From: Streptomyces roseicoloratus
GTDB lineage: Bacteria > Actinomycetota > Actinomycetes > Streptomycetales > Streptomycetaceae
Length of the DNA stretch: 64,000 nt
Direction of reading: 5' to 3'
NCBI RefSeq assembly: GCF_004117935.1
Contig: NZ_SDOY01000112.1
Coordinates: 1 to 64,000, forward strand
Part shown: piece after piece, positions 34,435-42,020 of the stretch
Position numbering within the stretch: the stretch's first letter is position 1
Layout: each line of letters starts with the position of its first letter
The notes under the pieces: generated by a model
The model's database searches: none
The model's input: the letters and a program-made list of their open reading frames with translations, nothing else
Told to the model about the DNA's origin: nothing
Position numbers and translations under genes: made by a program

Positions 34435-34947
34435 ATGGACTACACCCTGCACCGCGTACAGGCGGAGGACTGGCCGGCGTACCGGGCGATGCGCCTGCAG
34501 ATGATCCGGGACACCCCGCTCGCCTACCTGGAGACGATCGACGACGCCCTCGGCCACCCCGACTCCGAGTGGCGGTTCCGCACGACCCGGTCCGCGAGCC
34601 CCGGCAACATCGGCGTCGCGGCCGTCGGCCCCGACGGCGCGTGGGTCGGGGTCATGAACGGCTTCCTGCCCGCGCGGGACACGGCCAAGCTCGTCGGCGT
34701 CTGGCTGCACCCGGACCACCGGGGCCCGGCCGGCGGCGTGGCGGCGCTCATGCTGGACGAGGTCGTGCGCTGGGCGCGCGAGGAAACGGCGGCCGAGCGC
34801 CTCGTTCTCCTCGTCCACGAGGAGAACCGCCGGGCCATCGCCTTCTACCGGCGCAGCGGCTTCGTCCCGACCGGCCACGAGGAGCCGTACCCGCTGAACG
34901 AGAGCCAGCGAGAGCTGGAGATGACACTTCCGCTGCGCGTCCTCTAG
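34435..34947 (+). CDS. GNAT acetyltransferase
   Basis: 170-aa stand-alone GNAT: MDYTLHRVQAEDWPAYRAMRLQMIRDTPLAYLETIDDAL, acetyl-CoA loop VWLHPDHRGPAGGVAALMLDEVV, and ENRRAIAFYRRSGFVPTGHEEPYPLN. Divergent from the ArsR-acetyltransferase fusion, 69 bp apart, so probably co-regulated. Substrate unknown. Confidence 0.85.
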   Translation: MDYTLHRVQAEDWPAYRAMRLQMIRDTPLAYLETIDDALGHPDSEWRFRTTRSASPGNIGVAAVGPDGAWVGVMNGFLPARDTAKLVGVWLHPDHRGPAGGVAALMLDEVVRWAREETAAERLVLLVHEENRRAIAFYRRSGFVPTGHEEPYPLNESQRELEMTLPLRVL

Positions 34948-34957
34948 GGCGCGCTGC

Positions 34958-35020
34958 CGAGAGTCCCGCCTGCCCGGCCTCCGGGCAGACGACGCTCCTT
35001 TCGACACACACACGCCCTAG
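34958..35020. repeat. Direct repeat copy B (hairpin-containing)
   Basis: CGAGAGTCCCGCCTGCCC, loop, GGGCAGACGACGCTCCTTTCG, ACACACACACGCCCTAG. Together with copy A it brackets the arsR-acetyltransferase/GNAT pair; it also serves as a likely terminator between convergent genes. Confidence 0.7.
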
Positions 35021-35433
35021 ACGCGGGTGGCCGGAGCGCCTTCCTGATCCAGGCGGGCGCTCAGGGTGGCGGCGAAATCCTCGGCGCGGGCCAGCTGGAC
35101 CCGCAGCTTGTCCACCTGCTCGGAAGCGATCTGCCGGTAGGCCCTCACGCGCTCCAGCAGCGCCTCGCGCTCGCCGCCGTCGAGCGCGGCACCAGCGTCC
35201 AGCCGGTCGGTGGCGTCGAGGAGGTCGCGCATCTGCTCAAGGGTGAAGCCCAGCGGCTTCATCCGGCGGATCACCATGAGCCGGGCGACGTCGGTCTCCG
35301 TGTACAGGCGGAACCCGCCCTGGGAACGGGCGGAGGGAATGACGAGACCGGCCTCCTCGTAGTGCCGGATGGTGCGCAGGGACAGCTCCGTCCGCGCGGC
35401 GACCTCGCCGATCTGCATGTGCTTCTCGTCCAC
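35017..35433 (-). CDS. MerR-family regulator
   Basis: 138 aa: MQIGEVAARTELSLRTIRHYEEAGLVIPSARSQGGFRLYTETDVARLMVIRRMKPLGFTLEQMRDLL and a C-terminal coiled coil (LLERVRAYRQIASEQVDKLRVQLARAEDF). No cysteine cluster, so not SoxR- or metal-type. GTG (VDEKHMQIG) or the ATG five codons later. Divergent from the SulP transporter, with a MerR-type palindrome between. Confidence 0.87.
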   Translation of the reverse strand: MDEKHMQIGEVAARTELSLRTIRHYEEAGLVIPSARSQGGFRLYTETDVARLMVIRRMKPLGFTLEQMRDLLDATDRLDAGAALDGGEREALLERVRAYRQIASEQVDKLRVQLARAEDFAATLSARLDQEGAPATRV

Positions 35434-35493
35434 GCCCCTGGTCCTGCCCCTTCTCCTCGCGGCGGGCCGCGGCCCGTACGACCCCGGCAATCC

Positions 35494-35513
35494 CTACCCT
35501 AACGTCAGGGTAG
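35494..35513 (+). promoter_or_regulatory. MerR-type operator/promoter
   Basis: CTACCCT-AACGTC-AGGGTAG, perfect 7-bp arms in the 400-bp divergent region upstream of sulP; the CCTAACGT.AGG core is typical of MerR-regulated promoters in Streptomyces. Confidence 0.78.
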
Positions 35514-35833
35514 AGTTCTTCCTGACGGGGCGGTCCGGTCGTCCCGCTGCTGCCGTTCCGGGGCCGATGACGCCCCCGGCGATGATTCGATTCTTGCAGG
35601 AGAGAGCGTGCGCGAGCCTCTGATGCCGACCGCCGCCGCCTGCCCGCCGTGACTCTTCGTCTCTGGACGTGAGCCGTCCGGCCGCCCGTGCGCCGGCGGC
35701 TCGCGCCCTCTTCCCGGCTTCCGGTCCGCCCTCGTGGACCGCGCGCGGGACGCCGGCCCGGCTCCTGCGCGTCTTCCCCGCACACCCCGGCCTGCCGGTG
35801 GGGCGTGCCCGAGTTCGACAGGTACGCATCTCC

Positions 35834-37339
35834 TTGTCTTCTGCTGCTGTGACTCCCGCCGCGCGGCCGCGCGGCCTGAAGCCCGACTGGCTGAACAACC
35901 CGAAGGTCTGGCGCACCGAGGTCCTGGCCGGCCTGGTCGTCGCCCTGGCCCTGATCCCCGAGGCGATCTCGTTCTCGATCATTGCCGGGGTCGACCCCGC
36001 GCTCGGGCTGTTCGCCTCCTTCACCATGGCCGTGGTGATCTCCATCGTCGGCGGACGCCGCGCGATGATCTCCGCCGCCACCGGCGCCGTCGCGCTCGTG
36101 ATCGCCCCCCTGAACCGTGAACACGGGCTCGGCTACCTGATCGCCGCCGTGATCCTCGCGGGTGTCTTCCAGGTCGCCTTGGGCGCGATGGGAGTGGCGA
36201 AGCTGATGCGGTTCATCCCGCGCTCGGTGATGGTCGGCTTCGTCAACTCGCTCGCCATCCTGATCTTCATGGCCCAGGTCCCCGAGATGTGGAACGTCCC
36301 CTGGCCCGTGTACCCGCTGATCATCGGCGGCCTGGCGCTGATGGTGTTCTTCCCGAGGATCACCACCGTGATCCCGGCCCCGCTGGTGTCGATCGTCATC
36401 CTGACCGTCATCACCATCGCCGCCGGGATCGCGGTGCCGACCGTCGGCGACAAGGGCGAGCTCCCCTCCTCCCTGCCGGTGCCGGGCCTGCCGGACGTCC
36501 CGTTCACGCTGGACACGCTGACGACGATCGCCCCCTACGCCTTCGCCATGGCCCTGGTCGGACTCATGGAGTCGCTGATGACCGCCAAGCTCGTCGACGA
36601 CATCACCGACACCCACTCCGACAAGACACGCGAGTCCATCGGCCAGGGCATCGCCAACATCGTCACCGGCTTCTTCGGCGGCATGGGCGGCTGCGCCATG
36701 ATCGGCCAGACGATGATCAACGTGAAGGTCTCCGGCGCCCGCACCCGCCTGTCCACCTTCCTCGCCGGCGCGTTCCTGATGGTGCTGTGCATCGTCTTCG
36801 GCCCCGTCGTCTCCGACATTCCCATGGCCGCCCTGGTCGCCGTCATGATCATGGTGTCGTTCGCGACCTTCGACTGGCATTCCATCGCCCCGAAGACCCT
36901 CAAGCGGATGCCCGCCGGGGAGATCGGCGTCATGGTCGTCACCGTCGTGGCCGTCGTGGCGACCCACAACCTCGCCATCGGCGTCGTCGTCGGCTCCATC
37001 ACCGCCATGGTCATCTTCGCCAAGCGGGTCGCCCACCTCGCCGAGGTCTCCCGGTTCGTCACCCCGGGCGGCACCAGCGTCCTCTACACCGTGACCGGCG
37101 AGCTGTTCTTCGCCTCCTCCAACGACCTCGTCGGCCGGTTCGCGTACGCAGGCGACCCTGAACAGGTCGTCATCGACCTGTCCGCCGCCCACGTCTGGGA
37201 CGCGTCTTCGGTGGCCGCCCTGGACGCGATCGAGGCGAAGTACGCCCAGCGCGGCAAGAGGGTCGAGATCATCGGCCTGAACGACCCCAGCGCCGACCTC
37301 CACGGCAAACTCACCGGCGAACTCACCGGAGGCCACTGA
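35834..37339 (+). CDS. SulP/SLC26 anion transporter with STAS domain
   Basis: About 501 aa. Twelve or so membrane segments beginning [31 protein letters not shown] (SulP signature), [23 protein letters not shown], and a C-terminal STAS domain ([18 protein letters not shown] ... [26 protein letters not shown]). Imports sulfate, bicarbonate or another oxyanion. Start uncertain: TTG at 35834 or GTG at 35849; the frame is open further 5' but there the composition is not protein-like. Link to arsenic genes is positional only. Confidence 0.88.
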   Translation: MSSAAVTPAARPRGLKPDWLNNPKVWRTEVLAGLVVALALIPEAISFSIIAGVDPALGLFASFTMAVVISIVGGRRAMISAATGAVALVIAPLNREHGLGYLIAAVILAGVFQVALGAMGVAKLMRFIPRSVMVGFVNSLAILIFMAQVPEMWNVPWPVYPLIIGGLALMVFFPRITTVIPAPLVSIVILTVITIAAGIAVPTVGDKGELPSSLPVPGLPDVPFTLDTLTTIAPYAFAMALVGLMESLMTAKLVDDITDTHSDKTRESIGQGIANIVTGFFGGMGGCAMIGQTMINVKVSGARTRLSTFLAGAFLMVLCIVFGPVVSDIPMAALVAVMIMVSFATFDWHSIAPKTLKRMPAGEIGVMVVTVVAVVATHNLAIGVVVGSITAMVIFAKRVAHLAEVSRFVTPGGTSVLYTVTGELFFASSNDLVGRFAYAGDPEQVVIDLSAAHVWDASSVAALDAIEAKYAQRGKRVEIIGLNDPSADLHGKLTGELTGGH

Positions 37340-37353
37340 GCCCCGGAACTGCC

Positions 37354-37394
37354 GAACCGAGACTCCCGGCCGGTGGGGCCGTGAGCCTCGGTTC
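37354..37394. terminator. Bidirectional terminator between sulP and mccB-like
   Basis: GAACCGAG / CTCGGTTC arms plus inner GGCC pairs, located between two convergent genes. Confidence 0.7.
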
Positions 37395-37444
37395 TCGTCC
37401 GTCACCGGTGCCGGCAACGACCTCGGCCCGCCGGCTGCGGTCCG

Positions 37445-38551
37445 CTACCCGCGCGGAACAGTGCCCTGCCGGGCCGCGCCGCTCAGGACTGCCTCGCGCA
37501 CGCCCGTGCCGCACGAGCCGCAGGCGGCGTCCCGCTCGTACTCCTCCGTCTGGACGCCGTACGCGATGGAGTCGAGGAGCAGCTTGGTGCCCAGGGACCG
37601 GGCCGGCAGGCCGAGGAGGAAGCGCAGGGTGTCGTTGACGGCGGCGGCCGAGACCATGGCGTTGAGCGGTCCGTAGCTCGGGGCCTGGTAGGCCTGGTTG
37701 TAGTCGGTGAAGTCGGTGGTCTCCAGGTCGCCGCCGTTGAACGAGGCCAGTCCGGTGTCGGCGAAGTGGCACTCCAGGCAGGCGGTGCGGCCGGGCACGA
37801 CGAGCGGGCCGACGATGCCCATCGTGTCGATGTAGCCGGCGCAGGTGTAGGGGACGCCGGTGCGGACCGACGCCTCGTTCAGCCAGCGGTGGACGTCCTG
37901 CGGGGTGTCGGCGGAGAGGATGACGAGGTCGCATTCGGCGAAGTGCCGGACGGCGAAGTCGGGGCCGTCGAAGACGTCGTTGACGACGTCGACGCGGACC
38001 TCGGTGTTGCGTTCGGCGACGCGGCGGGCGAGGGCCTCGACCTTCGGGGTGCCGACGTCGCCCTCGGTGTAGAGGAACTGGCGGGTGAGGTTCGTGGTCT
38101 CCACGACGTCCGCGTCGGCGACCACCAGCCGGCCGACGCCCGCCGCGGCCAGCATCATGGCCACGTTGCTGCCGATGCCGCCCGTGCCGATGAGGCCGAC
38201 GGTGCTGTTCCGGAGGACGGCCATCGGGTCGCCTTCGAAGCCCGCGACGCCGAAGTAGAGCCGGTGGCGGCTGTAGCGCTCCTCCCGGTCGACCCAGTGC
38301 GTGGTGAGCACACCGGCGCAGCGGAGCTCGGAGAGGAGCCGGCCGGCCTCTTCGACGTCCAGGCCGGAGTGGGCGGTCACGGTGGCGAGCGCCTCCGCCT
38401 CGGGCACGGGCCGGGAGAAGGCGGACAGGACGTGCCGCAGGTAGTCGGGGGCGTCCTCGACGGCCAGCGCCGCGGGCGGCATGAGGCCGATCATGAGGTC
38501 CTTGCCCGGCTGCAGGACGGAGAGTCCCTGCCGCAGGTTGATCGAAGTCAT
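37445..38551 (-). CDS. mccB: MccB-like ThiF/E1 peptide adenylating enzyme
   Basis: 368 aa. N-terminal ~110 residues form a winged-helix peptide-binding (RRE-like) domain (LSVLQPGKDLMIGLMPPAALAVEDAPDYLRHVL...). The ThiF/E1 core carries GLIGTGGIGSNVAMMLA (nucleotide loop), ADADVVETTNLTRQFLY, a CLEC...CGSC zinc site and TPKVEALARRV. MccB uses two ATP (or CTP in some homologues) to turn the C-terminal Asn of the precursor into a P-N-linked nucleotidyl-isoAsn peptide. ATG overlaps the MFS stop (ATGA). Nucleotide choice cannot be told by eye. Confidence 0.88.
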   Translation of the reverse strand: MTSINLRQGLSVLQPGKDLMIGLMPPAALAVEDAPDYLRHVLSAFSRPVPEAEALATVTAHSGLDVEEAGRLLSELRCAGVLTTHWVDREERYSRHRLYFGVAGFEGDPMAVLRNSTVGLIGTGGIGSNVAMMLAAAGVGRLVVADADVVETTNLTRQFLYTEGDVGTPKVEALARRVAERNTEVRVDVVNDVFDGPDFAVRHFAECDLVILSADTPQDVHRWLNEASVRTGVPYTCAGYIDTMGIVGPLVVPGRTACLECHFADTGLASFNGGDLETTDFTDYNQAYQAPSYGPLNAMVSAAAVNDTLRFLLGLPARSLGTKLLLDSIAYGVQTEEYERDAACGSCGTGVREAVLSGAARQGTVPRG

Positions 38552-39858
38552 CGGGTGCCTCCGTGGGCCGCCGCGGAGGCGGTCGTGTTCAGGGCGGACG
38601 GGGTGCGGGAGGTGGTCGGGGGCACGGTCTCGGTACGGGGTGCCAGCAACCGCCCCCCGCCGAGGACGAGCAGGGCCGCGGCGACCGAGAAGACGGTGAG
38701 GAAGACGGCCGCTCCGGGCGGTCCGGCCAGGGCGAGCATGGCGCTCACCACGGCGACGGAGACCGGCTGGACGGCGGATTCCAGGGACTGCACGGCGGTC
38801 ATCGTCTGGCCCAGGTGCTCCATCGGGACGCGCTCCTGGATGAGGTTGGAGCGGGAGACCGCGTAGACCATGCCGCAGAGGTTCACGACGAGCATCGCCG
38901 CCGCGGCGCTGATCCAGGAGGGGAGGGCGAAGAGGGCCGCGCCGAAGGCCATCCACAGGGCGGCCCGCCGCATCACGGGCTCCTTGGGCCGGTCGGCGAG
39001 GCGCTGGCAGATCAGGGTGCCGAGGAAGAGCCCGGCGCCGGCGGCGCTCGTCACGATGCCGGCCTCGGTGGGCCCGTCGCCGTACACGTCCCGTACGGCG
39101 AAGACGGCCAGCGTGCCGAGGGGCGCGTACACGACGGCCACGGCGGCGATCGAACCCATGAACCGCCCGGCGCCCTCGGCCCTGCGGAACCAGGTGAGGC
39201 CTTCGAGGAGGCTCTTCCGGATCGGGGCGGTGGAGGCGTTCCCCGGCGTGTTCGGGACACCGATGGTGAGGACGACGGCGGCGATGGCCAGGAACGTGAG
39301 GCTGTCGAGCAGCATCAGCACGTCGGCCGAGGTGACCTGCAGCAGGAACCCGCCGGCGGCGGGGCCGAGCACCGATGCGGACGTCCAGGCGCTGGCGAAG
39401 GCCGCGTTCACCTTGCTGCGGCGGTCTCCGTACACGCGGGGGATGGTGACGAAGGTGGCCGTGCGGGCGAACAGGTCGATGGTGTTCATCGCGTACGCGA
39501 TGAGGCCGATCAGCCAGACGGCGGCGACGGACGCGCCGGCGGCGAGCGGGATCGTCAGGACGAGGACGGCCTGGAGGAGGTAGGCCCACAGCATCATCGC
39601 GCGGGGCGACCGGCGGTCGGCGAGCACGCCGACGAGGGGTCCGGGAAACGCCTTGGGCAGCTGGGTGGCGAGGGCCACGCCGCCCATCGCGGCGAAGGAA
39701 TGCGTCCGGTCGAAGACGAGGAGGGGAAGGACGATGTTGAAGACGCCGTTCCCGAAGGCGTTGACCCACATTCCGGCGAAATGGCGGCGGAATATGGAGT
39801 CACGCCAGATGGATTTCACATCGGACGGTTCCGCGTTCTTCTTTTCCGTATGAACCAT
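38548..39858 (-). CDS. mccC: MFS exporter (MccC-like)
   Basis: 436-aa major facilitator with about twelve spans: SIFRRHFAGMWVNAFGNGVFNIVLPLLVF, motif A-like GVLADRRSPRAMMLWAYLLQ, and GPAAGGFLLQ. In microcin C systems MccC exports the peptidyl nucleotide and gives self-protection. Sits between the peptide gene and the MccB-like gene and is coupled to the latter. A 91-bp gap with a perfect hairpin separates it from the peptide gene. Confidence 0.85.
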   Translation of the reverse strand: MVHTEKKNAEPSDVKSIWRDSIFRRHFAGMWVNAFGNGVFNIVLPLLVFDRTHSFAAMGGVALATQLPKAFPGPLVGVLADRRSPRAMMLWAYLLQAVLVLTIPLAAGASVAAVWLIGLIAYAMNTIDLFARTATFVTIPRVYGDRRSKVNAAFASAWTSASVLGPAAGGFLLQVTSADVLMLLDSLTFLAIAAVVLTIGVPNTPGNASTAPIRKSLLEGLTWFRRAEGAGRFMGSIAAVAVVYAPLGTLAVFAVRDVYGDGPTEAGIVTSAAGAGLFLGTLICQRLADRPKEPVMRRAALWMAFGAALFALPSWISAAAAMLVVNLCGMVYAVSRSNLIQERVPMEHLGQTMTAVQSLESAVQPVSVAVVSAMLALAGPPGAAVFLTVFSVAAALLVLGGGRLLAPRTETVPPTTSRTPSALNTTASAAAHGGTR

Positions 39859-39903
39859 GGGCCGTTCCGCCTCCGGACGAACTGTGAACTGGACTGCGCT
39901 GCC

Positions 39904-39936
39904 GCGGGCCGGGAACCGGGGTCGTTCCCGGCCCGC
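39904..39936 (-). terminator. Perfect hairpin between the peptide gene and the exporter gene
   Basis: 13-bp perfect arms GCGGGCCGGGAAC / GTTCCCGGCCCGC, 7-nt loop, 13 bp past the peptide stop. In the mcc operon of E. coli a stem-loop at the same place lets peptide mRNA accumulate over enzyme mRNA (from memory); same role is inferred. Confidence 0.82.
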
Positions 39937-39949
39937 GAGGCGACGACTG

Positions 39950-40009
39950 CTAGTTGAAGGCGCGGCCGGAGACGGCGCGGGCGGCGACGACCTTGATGAT
40001 CTTCAGCAT
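39950..40009 (-). CDS. mccA: MccA-like microcin C precursor peptide, 19 aa
   Basis: MLKIIKVVAARAVSGRAFN followed by TAG. An AGGGAG ribosome-binding site lies 5 nt before the ATG. C-terminal Asn is the residue MccB modifies, and no leader cleavage is needed. From memory, the Bacillus amyloliquefaciens MccA is MLKIRKVKIVRAQNGHYTN: same length, 10 of 19 positions identical including MLKI, KV, RA, G and the final N. Too short for routine gene callers. Order peptide-hairpin-exporter-enzyme on one strand supports the call. Product probably enters target cells through peptide transporters and inhibits aspartyl-tRNA synthetase (known for McC; inferred here). Confidence 0.88.
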   Translation of the reverse strand: MLKIIKVVAARAVSGRAFN

Positions 40010-40373
40010 GATGACTCCCTGAGCGATTTCGAGGTTTCCCGGAATTTCCTCCCGGGGTCGCCTCCGTTTGTTGGCGACGAGTTAATGATGTCCTGCGGTG
40101 GGAGCCCACGGAAGTCCTTCCGATTGGCAGCAATCACACCCGGCAGGAAGCTGCCCGGAGGTGAAATCGGATATCACTGGAAAAGCCGCCCCGGAAACGC
40201 GAAAGCCCCCCGGGCGAAAGGCTCGGGGGGCCGGCGGAGGACGCGTACGGCGCTCTGTCGGCGCTCGGTCGAGGGCTCGGTCGACGCTCTGTCGGCGCGC
40301 GGTCGAGGGCTCCGTCGAGGGCTCCGTCGACGCTCTGTCGGCGCTCCGTCGAGGGCTCGGTCGAGGGCTCCGT
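40010..40373. other. Leader/promoter region of the mcc-like operon
   Basis: 364 bp. The first ~170 bp (to 40180) are of lower GC than the flanks (e.g. GTTAATGATG, GATATCACTGG), fitting a promoter for the minus-strand peptide gene. The rest holds a terminator and a tandem repeat, listed separately. No second small peptide was recognised. Confidence 0.55.
40203..40231 (-). terminator. Terminator after the HTTM gene
   Basis: GCCCCCCGGGCG-AAAG-GCTCGGGGGGC; on the minus strand it is followed by TTTCG. It should end the HTTM transcript before the peptide gene. Confidence 0.75.
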
Positions 40374-40375
40374 TC
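40246..40375. repeat. GTCGAGGGCTC / GTCGACGCTCTGTCGGCG tandem repeats
   Basis: About 130 bp made of alternating 12-18-bp units (CGGTCGAGGGCT, CGTCGACGCTCTGTCGGCGC), directly after the HTTM stop codon. Imperfect, non-coding. Confidence 0.8.
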
Positions 40376-41249
40376 AGCGCCTCCGGAAGGGACGCAGGAG
40401 GCGGGCCGTGTGCCGTTCGGCGCCCGGATCGAGGACGAACAGCGGCAGGGCGTGGACGGCGTGGTGCCAGAAGGAGATGCCCATCGTCGCCTTGATGGAG
40501 GCGTGGAAGGCGAGGGAGGACAGCCCCACGGCTCGGGGCCGCTTGCGCAGCGCGATCTGCGCGGCGGGGAAGAGGAGTTCGAAGGCGAGCGTGGCGGCAC
40601 TGGCGGCGGCCGCCACGGCCATCGGCCGCCGGCTGAGCCACTTGCCGGCGCGGTTGCCCAGCTCGGCCCAGCTGCCGCGCAGGGTACGGCCGTCGGCCCA
40701 GGCGGGCCCGCTCAGCAGCACCTTGGAGAGCCCCGACTGGAAGTAGAGGCAGCCGTAGTACAGCCGCATGGCGAGCAGCACGGCGGTGGCGACGTCGGGC
40801 GACGATCCCCCGCCGTCCGCGCCGTCGCCCGTACCGTCGTCCGCTCCCTCGCCGACGGCTTCGGCGAGACTGCCGCGCGAGTCGGTCAGGGAGAGCAGGA
40901 GCAGGTAGACGTTGAGGTTGGAGTTGTAGTTCCAGGCCCGCTGGTCGAACTGCGCGACATGCCGCTGCACGGCGGCGAACGAGGCGTTGGCCGCGAACTT
41001 GAGGGCCTTGCTCTCGGCACCGAGCGTCCAGGCAGCCGTCGACACGAACGCGAGCCGCCGCAGGGCCTCGTACTGCTCGGCGCTCAGCCGACCGGAGGGC
41101 CGGCCGTCCCCGCCCGCCTCCTTCCGGCTCCACTCGTCGACGAGGGCGTCGCCGGGCGGCAGGTGCCAGAGCGTGTTCAGAATCGCCAGGCCGGTGGTGA
41201 GCCGGGCCAGTGCGAGGCGCTGACGCGCCCCGGTGATCTCAGGCAGCAT
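40374..41249 (-). CDS. HTTM-domain membrane protein
   Basis: 291 aa with several membrane spans: RLTTGLAILNTLWHLP, NYNSNLNVYLLLLSL, AMRLYYGCLYFQSGLSKVL (typical HTTM segment), and HASIKATMGISFWHHAVHALPLFVL. The HTTM family includes vitamin-K-dependent carboxylase relatives and SdpB-type proteins of bacteriocin systems. An acidic loop (GEGADDGTGDGADGGG) interrupts it. ATG overlaps the end of the upstream gene by 11 bp. Function unknown; position upstream of the peptide gene suggests, but does not prove, a link. Confidence 0.78.
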   Translation of the reverse strand: MLPEITGARQRLALARLTTGLAILNTLWHLPPGDALVDEWSRKEAGGDGRPSGRLSAEQYEALRRLAFVSTAAWTLGAESKALKFAANASFAAVQRHVAQFDQRAWNYNSNLNVYLLLLSLTDSRGSLAEAVGEGADDGTGDGADGGGSSPDVATAVLLAMRLYYGCLYFQSGLSKVLLSGPAWADGRTLRGSWAELGNRAGKWLSRRPMAVAAAASAATLAFELLFPAAQIALRKRPRAVGLSSLAFHASIKATMGISFWHHAVHALPLFVLDPGAERHTARLLRPFRRR

Positions 41250-41853
41250 GCCCCGCCTCCTCCTTCTTCTTCCCTTCCCCGGTCTCCTCGGCGAGGGGTT
41301 CGGCGAACCGCCACAGCGGCGCCTCCGCCTGATCGGCCACGACGCCTTCGGGGTCGTACCGGTGGACGAGCTCGGCCGACGTCACCTCCGTGCGGTCGAA
41401 GGGCGAGCAGGTCCGGAAGTCGACCTCGACGAAGTACAGCTCCATCGCGACGAACCGCCGCCCGGGCCCCGCCGAGAACGACGCCTTCACCTCGTCCCAG
41501 GCCCGCCATCCGCGCCGGTTCAGCCGCTCCAGCGCCTGCCGGCAGAACCGGTCCCGGACCTCGGCGTCGTCCTGCGCGTGGAAGACCCGTTCCAGGACGG
41601 ACACCACCCGGAAGAACTCCAGCGGCAGCAACGACCACGGATCGGTGGGCCCGACGGCCTCGCCGTCGTCCGTGAAGAGCCGGACGCGCATCTGCAGCGC
41701 CTGGTCACGCTTGTGGTACGCGAACATGTTGAAGGTGCAGAACGGCCACCGGTTGGTGTTCAGGACCGTGTGCACCACCTGACCGGCGAGATAGACGGAC
41801 GTCCCCGCGAGGATCGCCCGACTCAGCAGCTTGGCCCGGGGTACTGGGGACAC
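41239..41853 (-). CDS. Membrane-anchored partner of the HTTM protein
   Basis: 204 aa with one N-terminal membrane segment (AILAGTSVYLAGQVVHTVL) and the motif NRWPFCTFNMFAYHKRDQAL common in proteins paired with HTTM genes. Rest extracytoplasmic or cytoplasmic mixed alpha/beta, ending in GKKKEEAG. It overlaps the HTTM gene, so the two probably work together. No enzymatic motif recognised. Confidence 0.72.
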   Translation of the reverse strand: MSPVPRAKLLSRAILAGTSVYLAGQVVHTVLNTNRWPFCTFNMFAYHKRDQALQMRVRLFTDDGEAVGPTDPWSLLPLEFFRVVSVLERVFHAQDDAEVRDRFCRQALERLNRRGWRAWDEVKASFSAGPGRRFVAMELYFVEVDFRTCSPFDRTEVTSAELVHRYDPEGVVADQAEAPLWRFAEPLAEETGEGKKKEEAGHAA

Positions 41854-42020
41854 GTGCGCTCTCTTTCGACGGGACGCGTACGCCGCCCATGCCGGCGCAC
41901 ACTGCGGTCACCGTCGAGTCTCGACACCCCCGCGCCCGGGCGGAACCCACGCCCCCTGGCATGAACCACTCCTGGCACCGTCCTGCCGATAGCGAACCGC
42001 CCTCGCACACGGTGAAGGGG

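Noticed and set aside
34748..35013. Extension of the ArsR-acetyltransferase frame to 35013
   Set aside because: It would cross the divergent promoter and the GNAT gene on the other strand; the ATG at 34365 gives a normal ArsR N terminus.
35237..37417. A 726-codon minus-strand frame opposite sulP, rich in Gly/Asp/His/Gln
   Set aside because: Composition is what the reverse strand of a hydrophobic membrane-protein gene gives in GC-rich DNA; no ribosome-binding site.
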